Shown here: positions 52,678 through 61,217 of the stretch, one piece after another
Numbering within the stretch: the first letter of the stretch is position 1
How the letters are laid out: each line of letters begins with the position of its first letter
Source of the DNA: Streptomyces sp. CG 926
Lineage (GTDB): Bacteria > Actinomycetota > Actinomycetes > Streptomycetales > Streptomycetaceae
Direction: 5' to 3'
Length of the DNA: 64,000 nucleotides
NCBI RefSeq assembly: GCF_003148825.1
Contig: NZ_QGGZ01000005.1
Location: 372,001-436,000, forward strand
The notes under the pieces: model-generated
The model's input: only the letters and a program-made list of their open reading frames with translations
What the model was told of the DNA's origin: nothing
Databases searched by the model: none
Program-made: the position numbers and the translations under genes

Positions 52678-52691
52678 CGGCGGCTACCGGC
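52670..52691 (+). terminator. Hairpin overlapping small gene stop
   Basis: GCCGGTAGC and GCTACCGGC (9 bp) flank a four-base loop. It can serve the small gene and the convergent secreted-protein gene. Confidence 0.55.
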
Positions 52692-52741
52692 TCCGGGGCG
52701 CGTGCCGCGGGCGCCGGTCGCGAGTCGCGGGCCCGCACCGC

Positions 52742-53179
52742 TCAGTGCTCGCGGACCTCGACGCCGCGCGCGTCCTGGGCGACGGTGGTGACCGACCTCG
52801 GCATCAGGCCCGAGAAGCGGACCTCCTGGAGCTCCGCGGTGACCGTCGCGCGGCCCGGGTGCACGTTCGCGTAGGCGCCCGGAGCGTTCGCCACCCAGCG
52901 ACGCTCCTGACCGTCGCAGACGACCTGCTCCGCGCCGATGCTCAACCGGCCGCCGCCCTCCTGCGCGACGGACGCCTTGATCTGCATCGCCCCCATGGGT
53001 GACGCCTGCTCGCAGTGGTACGTCCCGGAAAGGGTGACGGCGCCGTCGTGGGCGACGTACGCGTCCCGGACGGAAATCCCGTGCTCGAAAACGGTGGCGC
53101 CGGCCGGAGCCGTGAAAAGCGTGGTGGCGGCCAGTGCGGAGAAGGCCGCGAGCGACATTCGGCGGGCGGAGATGCGCAT
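52742..53179 (-). CDS. Secreted DUF6299-like protein
   Basis: The protein has 145 residues from ATG 53179 with AGGAATG/GGAGG upstream. The signal peptide is SLAAFSALAATTLFTAPAGA. The mature protein is a small beta-sandwich type: FEHGISVRDAYVAHDGAVTL, SGTYHCEQA and AEQVVCDGQERRWVANAP, with two cysteines likely bonded. The motif VTLSGTYHC matches small secreted proteins I know as DUF6299. It would be secreted to the cell surface or medium. Function is unknown. It diverges from a lipoprotein gene, sharing a 155-bp promoter region. Confidence 0.78.
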   Translation of the reverse strand: MRISARRMSLAAFSALAATTLFTAPAGATVFEHGISVRDAYVAHDGAVTLSGTYHCEQASPMGAMQIKASVAQEGGGRLSIGAEQVVCDGQERRWVANAPGAYANVHPGRATVTAELQEVRFSGLMPRSVTTVAQDARGVEVREH

Positions 53180-53334
53180 TCATTCCTCCAGGTACGTCGG
53201 ACGGCGGGATTCCGCCGGAACGCATTGTGCTGGCAGCTGGGCGTACGCGCGTGATCCGTGTGCTCGTGTCGTTGTGGGCAATTACCTGCCCGGGCGCGTG
53301 AAACTGGCCGCAATCGCGCCCGAAGGGATCTTGC

Positions 53335-53925
53335 ATGCGCCAGCCCGCCCTCCCGCTGCCCGTCCTCGTCCTGCTCCCGCTGTTGCTGTTCGGTGCCACC
53401 GCCTGCCAGAGCGCCCCCGAGTCGGACGCGCTCGCGCCCGGCGCCGCGCCGACGGTCCTGGTGGACGACGGGGCGCCGGGCGCGGCGGAGGCCCCCGCAC
53501 GGCCCGCGGTGAAGGACGCCCATGTGGGTGGCACCGCACGGGTGCACGGCAAGCAGGTCGGCCGGCACCTCCAGGTCGAGCTCGGGGCGTTCGTCGACCC
53601 GGCGATCAGCGTCGACAAGAACTTCGCCCCGCCCGCGGGGAAGCGCTGGGTGGCCGCCTCGATGTCCTTCGTCAACGTGGGCGGGGCCTCGTACGGGGCG
53701 CTCGGACGCATGTGGGCGCACGACAGCGCGGGGCAGCGTCACCCGGTGGTGAAGACCGGCGAGCTGACCACCGGCAAATCGATCGTCTTCGATTCCCTGG
53801 AGGTCGGTGAGCGGGCCGAGGGGTGGGTGGTGTTCGAAATTCCGGAAAGCGCGCGCATTGTGCGGCTCCAGTACCAGGACGCGAACACGCAGGCGAATTC
53901 CGGAGAGGGATTCTGGGTCGTCTAG
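53335..53925 (+). CDS. Lipoprotein, DUF4352-like
   Basis: The protein has 196 residues from ATG 53335. The lipobox is LFGATAC with Cys24 as the lipid-anchored residue. A disordered spacer is followed by an immunoglobulin-like DUF4352-type domain from residue about 70: FVDPAISVDKNFAPPAGKRW and VAASMSFVNVGGASY, ending VGERAEGWVVFEIPE and ARIVRLQYQD. Such proteins sit on the outer membrane face and bind protein or ligand partners; the role is not known. It has a promoter shared with the divergent secreted protein. Confidence 0.82.
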   Translation: MRQPALPLPVLVLLPLLLFGATACQSAPESDALAPGAAPTVLVDDGAPGAAEAPARPAVKDAHVGGTARVHGKQVGRHLQVELGAFVDPAISVDKNFAPPAGKRWVAASMSFVNVGGASYGALGRMWAHDSAGQRHPVVKTGELTTGKSIVFDSLEVGERAEGWVVFEIPESARIVRLQYQDANTQANSGEGFWVV

Positions 53926-53981
53926 CCCGCCCGGGTGAAGGGCCGTGAAAGGCTCGGTGGAGAGACCACTAGGGTGCGCGC

Positions 53982-54476
53982 ATGACTTCTACTCAAGCCG
54001 AAATCGACCGGTCCCAGCTCGGCACCCTTTCGGTGCTCGCCTGGATCGGCGACCCCGAAGAGGCGCACGACATCCCGTACCTCCTCGCCTACACCCTCGG
54101 TGACGGACCGAAGGGCCGGGAGGCGGGCGAGGCGGCCGCCCGCGGGCTGCTGGAGGAGATCGGCCTGCCGATCGGCGACGTGGTCATGGACGGCACCCTG
54201 AAGGCGGCCACCTTCCCGGTGCAGATCCTGCTGGAGGGCAACCAGATCGCGCTCACCCTGCCCGGGATGAACGCGCGCTGCACCGCCCCCGACGAGTGGG
54301 TCGCCGCGGCGGACGAGAGCGGCCAGGCGTACTTCCTCTTCGCCACCCGCGCCTGGCCGGAGGCGATCCCGGGGCAGCCGGTCGCGCCGGAGACCCTTCA
54401 GGCCTTCGCGGGCGACGAGTCCGTGCTCACCAGCAGCGCCCACTGCGTGCTCGCCGTGCGGCGCGTGCAGCGGTAG
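53982..54476 (+). CDS. DUF5949-like conserved hypothetical protein
   Basis: The protein has 164 residues from ATG 53982. The box TAGGGT (53970-53975) is six bases before the start and no ribosome site is seen, which suggests a leaderless transcript. The sequence SQLGTLSVLAWIGDPEEAHD and IPYLLAYTLGDGPKG, then VVMDGTLKAATFPVQILLEG, are conserved in streptomycete proteins that I remember as DUF5949. It is soluble with a central alpha/beta fold and ends HCVLAVRRVQR. Function is unknown. It converges with the P450 gene. Confidence 0.75.
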   Translation: MTSTQAEIDRSQLGTLSVLAWIGDPEEAHDIPYLLAYTLGDGPKGREAGEAAARGLLEEIGLPIGDVVMDGTLKAATFPVQILLEGNQIALTLPGMNARCTAPDEWVAAADESGQAYFLFATRAWPEAIPGQPVAPETLQAFAGDESVLTSSAHCVLAVRRVQR

Positions 54477-54563
54477 CCACCGACCGGGTGCCGCCACCAC
54501 CCGCTCCGGCCGCCGGGCTCCCAGCCCGCCCGGTGGCCGGTTCCGCTTTTCCGCGGGCCGTGG

Positions 54564-55817
54564 TCAGGGCCGCTCGAAGGCGAACTTGAGCGACCGGACC
54601 CGGTTGTCGAAGTTCGACCCGGCCAGGTCCGGCAGCCCCACCGCCCGCAGCCCCACCGGCCGGGTCAGCAGCTCGCGGAAGAGGGCCTTCATCTCCACCC
54701 GGGCCAGGTGCGCGCCCAGGCAGAAGTGCGGCCCGCCGCCGCCGAACCCCAGGTGCGGATTGGGCGAGCGGGTGATGACGAAGGCGTCCGGGTCGGGGAA
54801 GACCGCCTCGTCGCGGTTGGCGGAGGCGTAGTAGAGGACCACCTTGTCGCCCGGCCGGAACACGTGCCCGTCCATGGTGTGCTCGGCGGCCACGGTCCGG
54901 CGGAACTGGATGATGGGCGTCGAGTGCCGGATCATCTCGTCCACCGCGCCGTCCGCGTACGTCTCGAAGTCCGAGAGCAGCAGGTCCCGCTGGTCGGGGT
55001 GGTCCGTCAACAGGGACAGCCCATGGGTGATCGCGTTCCGGGTGGTCTCCACCCCGGCGACCATCAACAGGGAGAAGAAGGCGCCGAGCTGGCGGGCCCC
55101 GAGGGCCTGGCCGTCGACGTTCGCGCGGACCAGCGCGGAGATCAGGTCGTCGGTGGGGTGCTTGCGCCGCTCCCGTCCGATGCCCGCCACCATCCGCTGC
55201 ATCCGGGCGAGCGCGCGCAGCCCGCGTCCCGGCATCCGCAGCCGGGAGGCCAGGCCCCGCTCCACACCGATGTTCTCGGAGGCGTGGTTGACCCGGTCGG
55301 CGATCTCGGCCCGGTAGTGCTCCGGGATGCCCATCATGTTGCAGATGACCTCCAGCGGCAGTCGGGAGGCCACGGCCGATACGAACTCGTCGGGCCGCTC
55401 GGCCAGTACGTCGTCCACGATGCGGGCGGCCACGGCGTGGATGTCGGCCTCGGCGGCCGCCAGCAGGCGGGGCGTGAAGGCACGCTGCACGATCTTGCGC
55501 AGCTGGGCGTGGTCGGGGCCGTCCAGATTGACCATCGAGTCCCCGAACAGGGCCCGCACCCAGCGGGCCGGCTCGGGGGTGGTCACGCCGGGGGCGCTGG
55601 CGAAGACCTTGGGGAGGCGGCTGGCCTCCTGCACCTGGGCGTGGCGGACGAGCGCCCAGTGGCCGGGCCCGGACCCTTCGGGGACGAACACCGGGCCCTC
55701 GGCGGCGCGCAGCCGGGCGAAGGCGGCGAGGCGGTGGGCGGGGGGCTGCTGCCAGAAGCCTGGCTCGGCCAGCTCCCTGCCGGGGTCGGTGCCGTGGCGT
55801 TGTGCCGGGAGTGTCAA
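54564..55817 (-). CDS. Cytochrome P450
   Basis: The protein has 417 residues from TTG 55817, with GGAGG seven bases upstream. The I-helix oxygen-activation motif is VAGVETTRNA, the K-helix ExxR is EMIR, and the heme-binding loop is FGGGGPHFCLGAHLAR with axial Cys. The order and length are standard for bacterial class I P450 enzymes. It needs ferredoxin and reductase, neither of which is adjacent. Substrate is unknown; HSTPIIQFRRTVAAEHTM is common in enzymes acting on natural products or steroids. It is probably a single-gene unit. Confidence 0.95.
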   Translation of the reverse strand: MTLPAQRHGTDPGRELAEPGFWQQPPAHRLAAFARLRAAEGPVFVPEGSGPGHWALVRHAQVQEASRLPKVFASAPGVTTPEPARWVRALFGDSMVNLDGPDHAQLRKIVQRAFTPRLLAAAEADIHAVAARIVDDVLAERPDEFVSAVASRLPLEVICNMMGIPEHYRAEIADRVNHASENIGVERGLASRLRMPGRGLRALARMQRMVAGIGRERRKHPTDDLISALVRANVDGQALGARQLGAFFSLLMVAGVETTRNAITHGLSLLTDHPDQRDLLLSDFETYADGAVDEMIRHSTPIIQFRRTVAAEHTMDGHVFRPGDKVVLYYASANRDEAVFPDPDAFVITRSPNPHLGFGGGGPHFCLGAHLARVEMKALFRELLTRPVGLRAVGLPDLAGSNFDNRVRSLKFAFERP

Positions 55818-55893
55818 GGCAGGGCCTCCAGTCGGTGCGCGTCGTTCTGCGCTCTAGAACGGCGGCGGGGGCACGGGGGTGACGGTTCGCCGG

Positions 55894-55927
55894 GGCGCGT
55901 GCCCGGGCCGGGTCCCGGGCACGCGCC
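55894..55927 (-). terminator. Hairpin after ltrA-like gene
   Basis: A perfect 14-bp stem (GGCGCGTGCCCGGG and complement) with a six-base loop lies 35 nt beyond the ltrA stop on the minus strand. Confidence 0.75.
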
Positions 55928-55961
55928 GGGGTACGGGTGGCGGGTGCGGGCGGTCCCGGGC

Positions 55962-57128
55962 TCAGACGGCGGTGCCGGTGGTCGCGCCGGCCCGCGTGGA
56001 GAGGGCCAGGCCGACGGCCACCGTCAGCACCCCGACGAGGCCCGCCCACAGGACCGCGTACGTACCCGACCAGGTGCAGGCGAGCGTCACGAGGGCGGAC
56101 ACCGGCAGGACCAACTGCTGGGCGAGGCCGCGCTTGAAGTGGCGGGAGTGCAGCAGCCACACCATCAGCAGGAACAGCGCGCTCGGGACCATCACGGCGG
56201 CGTTCGCGGCGACCTGGGAGATGTGCGCCTTGCCGACCGCGTGCTCGACCGCGACCTCGATGCCGGCGCCGATCGCCGCACCCGAGAGGAAGATCAACAG
56301 ATGTCCGTAACCCCACGGGATGGCCTCGCGGTTGGACGTCAGGTGCTGGTGCATCGGCACGGCGAAGTAGATCCACCACGCGGCGAAGACGATCAGCAGC
56401 CCGCCCGCCGCGATCGGCAGCAGCTGGTCCAGCGCCTCGTGCTCGTCGATCGCGGACTTCACGGCCACCGTGGCCGCCGCGATCGTCTCGCCGAGCACGA
56501 TGATGGTGAACAGGCCGTACCGCTCCACGATGTGGTGCGCGTGCCAGGGCGTCTGGTGCCCGCGTTCCGCGATCACCGGAACCGCCAGTTCGGCGACGAG
56601 CAGGACGAGGAACGTCCAGCGCTTCAGGTCGTCGGGGACGAACAGCAGGCCGATCCAGCCCAGCTGGCAGATCACCAGTCCGGCCGCGTACTTCAGCGCC
56701 GCCGCCCGGGCCTCGCCCTGCTCCCCGGAGGCGGCCCGCAGCCACTGCGCGGTCAGGGCGACGCGCATGATGATGTAGCCGGTGACCGCGACCGTCCAGT
56801 CGTTGTCGTCGAAGGCCCGGCTCACCCCGGCCGCGTACACGAGCACACCCGCGATCTGCACGAGCGTCGCGATCCGGTACGGGACGTCGTCCACGTCGTA
56901 CGCAGAGGCGAACCAGGTGAAGTTCATCCAGGCCCACCACACGCCGAAGAACACGAAGAAGTAGCCGACCACCCCGGCACCCGGATGGCCCTCCGCGAGC
57001 GAGTGCACCAGTCGGGCGCCGGCCTGGGCGATGGCGACGACGAAGCAGAGGTCGAAGAACAGCTCCAGCGGCGTGGAGGCTCGGTGGAGCTCGTCGGGGC
57101 TGCGAGCGGTCATGGGGGAGTAGGCCAT
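55962..57128 (-). CDS. ltrA: Low temperature requirement protein A (LtrA) family
   Basis: The protein has 388 residues and about 11 helices. ASTPLELFFDLCFVVAIAQA at the N-terminus is the LtrA signature, followed by VVGYFFVFFGVWWAWMNFTW. The central helices include HAHHIVERYGLFTIIVLGET, and WGYGHLLIFLSGAAIGAGIE comes later. The name comes from a Listeria mutant that could not grow in the cold, but no transported substrate is established. The protein is membrane-bound. The ATG at 57128 has a weak site; Met6 is possible. It is a single gene with a downstream hairpin. Confidence 0.92.
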   Translation of the reverse strand: MAYSPMTARSPDELHRASTPLELFFDLCFVVAIAQAGARLVHSLAEGHPGAGVVGYFFVFFGVWWAWMNFTWFASAYDVDDVPYRIATLVQIAGVLVYAAGVSRAFDDNDWTVAVTGYIIMRVALTAQWLRAASGEQGEARAAALKYAAGLVICQLGWIGLLFVPDDLKRWTFLVLLVAELAVPVIAERGHQTPWHAHHIVERYGLFTIIVLGETIAAATVAVKSAIDEHEALDQLLPIAAGGLLIVFAAWWIYFAVPMHQHLTSNREAIPWGYGHLLIFLSGAAIGAGIEVAVEHAVGKAHISQVAANAAVMVPSALFLLMVWLLHSRHFKRGLAQQLVLPVSALVTLACTWSGTYAVLWAGLVGVLTVAVGLALSTRAGATTGTAV

Positions 57129-57305
57129 ACCGGCCAGGAGACCAGAGGCAGCAGCCCGGGGCAGGGCGGACGCGCGGCCCGCGCGGCCGGTGTGCCCCGG
57201 GCGGAGGCGAGGCGCGGGTCCGCGGCCCTGAGGAGGCCGCGGCCGCAGGCGGGCGCCGCCACGGGACCTCCATCGGCATCAGGACCACGTGCCCGGCGGC
57301 CGGAA

Positions 57306-57361
57306 GGGGCGAGGGGGTCGGAGAGGGCGAGGGGGGCGGAGGGGGCGAGGGGGTCGCGGGG
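57306..57361 (+). repeat. G-rich tract with repeated GGGG runs
   Basis: Within 56 bases there are runs of four to six G: 57306-09, 57313-17, 57331-36, 57340-45 and others, spaced by CGA, TCG and CGGA. Sequence GGGGGCGA is repeated. Such a pattern can fold as a G-quadruplex. Confidence 0.6.
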
Positions 57362-57412
57362 ATGGACCCCGGGGTTGCCGGGGCGGCGCGGGGGCGGCCG
57401 TACCCTGGAGGC

Positions 57413-57625
57413 ATGAGCAGCACCCCCGCACCCGACCCGCGGCCCTCGCGTACGGCCCCCGGAGCCGACCAGCCCCGGCCGAAGCCCCGGCTGATCTTCG
57501 ACGACCCGCTGGACCAGCAGTCCTCGGACGACACCGACCGAGGCTGGGGCGAGCGGCCGCCCGCCGGCGGAAGCGCGGCCGACCTGGCCCGCTTCCTCGA
57601 CGAGAAGCCCCCGCACCACGTCTGA
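57413..57625 (+). CDS. Small conserved actinobacterial protein
   Basis: The protein has 70 residues from ATG 57413. A TACCCT -10 box ends six bases before the ATG, so it is probably leaderless. The first 30 residues are disordered with Pro/Arg. The core is PRLIFDDPLDQQSSDDTDRG, then ADLARFLDEKPPHHV at the C-terminus. The C-terminal motif suggests a short helix bound to a partner. I know no function for it. It sits between a G-rich tract and the convergent mscL gene. Confidence 0.72.
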   Translation: MSSTPAPDPRPSRTAPGADQPRPKPRLIFDDPLDQQSSDDTDRGWGERPPAGGSAADLARFLDEKPPHHV

Positions 57626-57647
57626 CCGCCCGAGGCGGCCGAACAGG

Positions 57648-58133
57648 TCAGAACCCGTCGCGTGAACCGGTGGGGGCCGTCCCGCCGCGCTGTGCGACCA
57701 GCTCGTCCCGGATCTCCTTCAAGACCTCCAGCTCGGTGATCTCGACAAGCTCCTGGACGCCCTCGCGGGCCTTGCGACGGGCCTCCTGTCGCGCGAGGTA
57801 CTTCGCCATCGGCAGCACCATCAGGAAGTACACGACCGCCGCGGTGATGACGAAGGTCAGCGTCGCGTTCAGCACCGAGCCCCAGAGGATCTCGACGCCC
57901 GTCGGCTGGCCGTTCGCGCCGATGCCGCAAGGGGCCTTGAGACAGGACTTGTAGCCGTCCAGGCTCTGCGTGCCGACCGCGCCGACCACCGGGCTGATGA
58001 TCCCCTTGACCACCGAGTTCACGATGTTCGTGAACGCGGCGCCGATGACCACGGCCACCGCCAGGTCGACCACGTTGCCGCGCATCAGGAAGGCCTTGAA
58101 GCCTGCCAGCACGCTCTCCTTCTTCTTGCTCAC
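57648..58133 (-). CDS. mscL: Large-conductance mechanosensitive channel
   Basis: The protein has 161 residues from GTG 58133, with GAGAGG seven bases upstream; a GTG three bases earlier is also possible. TM1 is FLMRGNVVDLAVAVVIGAAF, the MscL pore signature, and TM2 is TFVITAAVVYFLMVLPM, followed by a charged C-terminal helix KYLARQEARRKAR. A periplasmic loop (about 45-75) has two Cys in YKSCLKAPCGIGA, which is unusual and may be a disulfide. It opens on membrane tension to release solutes during osmotic down-shock. Confidence 0.95.
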   Translation of the reverse strand: MSKKKESVLAGFKAFLMRGNVVDLAVAVVIGAAFTNIVNSVVKGIISPVVGAVGTQSLDGYKSCLKAPCGIGANGQPTGVEILWGSVLNATLTFVITAAVVYFLMVLPMAKYLARQEARRKAREGVQELVEITELEVLKEIRDELVAQRGGTAPTGSRDGF

Positions 58134-58256
58134 CACTGAGCCTCTCTTCACATCTGCCGAACATGGAGCCAACGGTTCCGAAAGCTACGGCAGTCCGGCG
58201 GCGATGTGTCCAATCGGGCCTCATCCCGAGGTGAATTGACTGGCCGTGTGTGCGAA

Positions 58257-58898
58257 TCAGCACAACGTCACCGCCAGTCGGGTCGTGGCGCCTGCGCCCA
58301 CGAGAACCCGCGCGGTGTCCCGTGGCACGGACAGCACCACCAACGCCCCACCGTCCGCAACACCCTTGTCCGGATCGGGTACTTCGCCGACCAGCGCCCC
58401 TGCGGCCACCACCTCGGGTGGTCCGCTGCGCTCCGCCGCGACCACGTCCACCCGGTCGCCGGGCCGTAGCAACCGCACCGTCGCGGCGTCCGCGATACGC
58501 ACGGGAGCCGACACCATCCTGGCCGCGGCGGGTGGCGCCGCACGCTGAGAGGCCCGCACCTCGGGCCGGGCGGCGCCCCGCGAGGCCTGCGCCTCCGCCC
58601 CGCCGACCGCCACGGCCGCCGCCACGACGGCCAGTGCGGCCGAGGCGGCCCGCCGCCTCCGGCCCACGGCCCGGCGCAGCCGGTCCCCGCCCCGCCCCAC
58701 GCGAAGCGGCGCGAACGCCGGGACCGGGCGCCCCGGCGGGCACGCGGACGCCGTCGCGCACGCGGCAGGAGCCCGGGAGCCCTGGGAAGCGGAGGAAGCG
58801 GCAGAGGCGGCAGAGGCGCAGGAGACGGCGGAAGTGGAGGAAGCGGAGGAAGCGGAAGGAGCGGAGCAGACCGAAGGGGCCGCGGACGTACGGGACAT
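58257..58898 (-). CDS. RcpC/CpaB-like protein with low-complexity N-terminus
   Basis: The protein has 213 residues from ATG 58898 (upstream Met not favoured). The first 60 residues are almost only Ser, Ala and Thr with scattered Cys, encoded by a purine-rich tandem-repeat tract. A basic stretch and one hydrophobic helix (ASAALAVVAAAVAVGG) follow. The C-terminal domain (about 125-213) is RcpC-like: ARMVSAPVRIADAATVRLLR, GDRVDVVAAERSG and DTARVLVGAGATTRLAVTLC. RcpC/CpaB are parts of tight-adherence (Tad) pilus systems. No other pilus gene is in the window. Confidence 0.7.
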   Translation of the reverse strand: MSRTSAAPSVCSAPSASSASSTSAVSCASAASAASSASQGSRAPAACATASACPPGRPVPAFAPLRVGRGGDRLRRAVGRRRRAASAALAVVAAAVAVGGAEAQASRGAARPEVRASQRAAPPAAARMVSAPVRIADAATVRLLRPGDRVDVVAAERSGPPEVVAAGALVGEVPDPDKGVADGGALVVLSVPRDTARVLVGAGATTRLAVTLC

Positions 58899-59086
58899 GA
58901 CGAACACCACCAGACCGAGTGAGTTGCTGTGCCCGGACCCGGCGCCCGGACACCTCTCACGATCCGGCCTCACAAGGAATCCCGTCGGGGCCTGTGGACG
59001 ATCCCCAGGTTGTGGACAACGCCGTCACGCTGCTGTCTCCGTGGTCGGCGTGGGGGAGGTCGGTGTTCGCGCCGTCATTGTCGAGG

Positions 59087-59644
59087 TCACCGGTCGGCCG
59101 GGACCTGGCAGGCCTCCGCGAAGCCCTGACCGGTCAGGCCGAAGGCGCTGTTGACGCGCGAGCGCCAGTTCTCCAGCGCGACCATCGCGGTGAGCTCGAC
59201 GAACGCCTCCTCGCCGAGCCGCGCGATCAGATCCCGCGCGAGCTCGTCCGTGACCGTCGGCTCGGTCTCCGTCATGGCCTCGGCGTACTCCATGACGAGC
59301 AGCTCCAGCTCGGTGAACACCTCAGGGGCCTCCCGCCACCGCGGCACCCGCTCGATCTTCTCCGTCGGCACGCCCAGCTCGTGGCCCTCCCAGTAGCCGA
59401 AGTCCATGCACCACGAGCAGTTGATGCGGGCCGCCGCCGCCATGACGGCGAGGTGCTTCAGCCCGGCGTCGAGCGCATGCCACTTCGCCACGCTCCGCTC
59501 CAGCCGGAGGTACGAGAGGAGCACGCGCGAGTGGTGCCCGTAGGCCTGCCCGGGGTCGAGCACCTTGCCGTACCTACGGCGCGAGTACCAGCCTCCGAGC
59601 CGCAGCAGCAGGGTGCGGGGCGGGGTGAGCGAGATACGGGGCAT
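59087..59644 (-). CDS. Carboxymuconolactone decarboxylase family protein
   Basis: The protein has 185 residues from ATG 59644 with GGGAG nine bases upstream. The core helix carries INCSWCMDFGYWEG, with a CxxC, near residues 85-100, as in the AhpD-type peroxidase-linked branch of the CMD family. The WHALDAGLKHLAVMAAAAR segment before it and AVALENWRSRVNSAFGL-type end (MVALENWRSRVNSAFGLTG) support the family. It may reduce peroxides with thiols or act as a decarboxylase. It has no operon partner visible. Confidence 0.85.
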   Translation of the reverse strand: MPRISLTPPRTLLLRLGGWYSRRRYGKVLDPGQAYGHHSRVLLSYLRLERSVAKWHALDAGLKHLAVMAAAARINCSWCMDFGYWEGHELGVPTEKIERVPRWREAPEVFTELELLVMEYAEAMTETEPTVTDELARDLIARLGEEAFVELTAMVALENWRSRVNSAFGLTGQGFAEACQVPADR

Positions 59645-59750
59645 GACAGTCATCTCCCGGGCCGGGGCGGTCTTCGTTTCCGCCTTCACCAGGGAGGACC
59701 GGACAGCCGGTCGGGATGTGACAGTCCGCGGCGGGTTTCCGGGCGCCTGC

Positions 59751-60237
59751 TCAGCCTTGCGCCGCGGGAGCGATCCCGAGCGCGCCGACGAGCCGGTCGG
59801 TGAGCTCCTCCGCGCAGGGCGCGGAGCCGGTGAGAACGGCCCGGATCCCGTCCGGGTCGGCGGTCAGACCGCCCGCGGCGGCCCGGTCGAGCGCGCCCGC
59901 CAGGGCCGCCTCCACCGGGAACCGGTCGACGGGTATCTCGTAGTGCTCGGCCGTGTCCCGGTTCAGCAGTGCCTTCCAGCGGCCCCCGGCGAAGGTGGCG
60001 GCCTCGACGAAGCCGACGTCACTGTCCAGGTAGGCCACCGTGAGCACCGGCGCCCCGGTCCGCCGCGCCAGCAGCGCCGCCGCCGTCGCCGCGCCGTCCG
60101 GCCGGTCGGGGCACCGCCGACCAGCCACCGCCCAGGTCCTCGTCGCCGTCGACGCCCGCGTACCCGGCCTCCGCCGCGAACTCACGCAGCTCCGCCACCG
60201 TGGCGTGCGCCACGGCCGTCCCGCCCCAGTTGCCCAT
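59751..60237 (-). pseudogene. Frameshifted hypothetical gene
   Basis: The ATG at 60237 starts MGNWGGTAVAHATVAELREF with FAAEAGYAGVDGDEDLGGGW in one frame; the continuation PDGAATAAALLARRTGAPVL, TVAYLDSDVGFVEAATF and on to stop 59751 is in the next frame. The break is at a run of four G (60108-60111 on the plus strand), where one base too many, or missing, would restore a 160-residue protein. A TAGCCT box (60244-60249 on the minus strand) six bases before the ATG suggests a leaderless transcript. Sequencing error or a real inactivation are both possible. I do not recognise the family; the C-terminal region has a short alpha/beta pattern. Confidence 0.7.
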
Positions 60238-60302
60238 GCGCGCAGGCTAGGTGAGGCCACTGACAACGGCGCCCGCGCGCCCTCCGCCCTCGGGGCAGGC
60301 GG

Positions 60303-61136
60303 CTACGGCAGCTCGATGCCCAGGTCCCAGCCGTCGTGCGCGTGCGTGCACAGGCAGGCCCGGGTCTCCGAGGCCGGCAGGGCCGCGACCGCGTCGAAGA
60401 GGACCTCGCGCAGCCGCCCGACGTTCTCGCCGAACACCTTCAGAACCTCCGTGTGGGACACGCCCTCACCGGTCTCCGCGCCCGCGTCCAGGTCCGTGAC
60501 CAGGGCCATCGAGGTGTAGCAGAGCCCCAGCTCGCGGGCGAGGACCGCCTCCGGGTGACCGGTCATGCCGACCACCGACCAGCCCGCCGCCGCGTGCCAC
60601 CGGGATTCGGCCCGCGTGGAGAAGCGCGGTCCCTCGATGACGACCATGGTGCCGCCGTCCACCGGTTCCCAGTCCCGCCCGCGGGCCGCCGCCAGCGCCA
60701 CGGACCGGCCCACCGGGCAGTACGGGTCGGCGAAGGTGGTGTGCACGACGTTCGGTACCGAACCGTCCGGCAGCGGCTCACCGTCGAAGAAGGTCTGGGC
60801 GCGGGCCTTCGTCCGGTCGACCAGCTGGTCGGGGACGAGCAGCGTGCCCGGCCCGTACTCGGCCCGCAGACCGCCGACCGCGCAAGGGCCCAGTACCTGG
60901 CGGACGCCGACCGAGCGCATGGCCCACAGGTTGGCCCGGTAGTTGATCTTGTGCGGCGGGACGGTGTGGCTGCGCCCGTGCCGGGGCAGGAAGGCCACCT
61001 GGCGCCCGGCCAGCTCACCCATGTAAAGGGAGTCGCTCGGGGGTCCGTAAGGGGTCTCCACCTGGATCTCGGAGACGTCCTCCAGGAAGGAGTAGAAGCC
61101 CGAGCCGCCGATGACACCGATCTCTGCGTTCACCAT
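60303..61136 (-). CDS. mtnP: S-methyl-5'-thioadenosine phosphorylase
   Basis: The protein has 277 residues from ATG 61136. TAGGGT lies seven bases upstream with no ribosome site, again suggesting a leaderless start. It has IGVIGGSGFYSFLEDV at the N-terminus, LPRHGRSHTVPPHKINYRAN (phosphate-binding Arg and His), VVIEGPRFSTRAES, and VVGMTGHPEAVLARELGLCY (purine and substrate site). These define the PNP family 2 MTA phosphorylases. It cleaves methylthioadenosine with phosphate to adenine and methylthioribose 1-phosphate in methionine salvage. It stands alone. Confidence 0.93.
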   Translation of the reverse strand: MVNAEIGVIGGSGFYSFLEDVSEIQVETPYGPPSDSLYMGELAGRQVAFLPRHGRSHTVPPHKINYRANLWAMRSVGVRQVLGPCAVGGLRAEYGPGTLLVPDQLVDRTKARAQTFFDGEPLPDGSVPNVVHTTFADPYCPVGRSVALAAARGRDWEPVDGGTMVVIEGPRFSTRAESRWHAAAGWSVVGMTGHPEAVLARELGLCYTSMALVTDLDAGAETGEGVSHTEVLKVFGENVGRLREVLFDAVAALPASETRACLCTHAHDGWDLGIELP

Positions 61137-61167
61137 GCGGTCCACCCTAAGGCCCTGCCGTGGGCAT

Positions 61168-61209
61168 GCCGAAGGCCCCACTGCCGGTAGGGGCGGCGGG
61201 GCCTCGGGG
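61168..61209 (-). terminator. Bulged hairpin after FmdB-type gene
   Basis: On the minus strand CCGAGGCCCC pairs with GGGGCCTTCGG with one bulge, 10 nt beyond the zinc-ribbon gene stop. Confidence 0.5.
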
Positions 61210-61217
61210 AGAAGCGA

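Noticed and set aside
54427..58953. 1508-codon minus-strand frame
   Set aside because: It runs through the P450, LtrA and MscL genes in another frame; those have clear motifs and starts.
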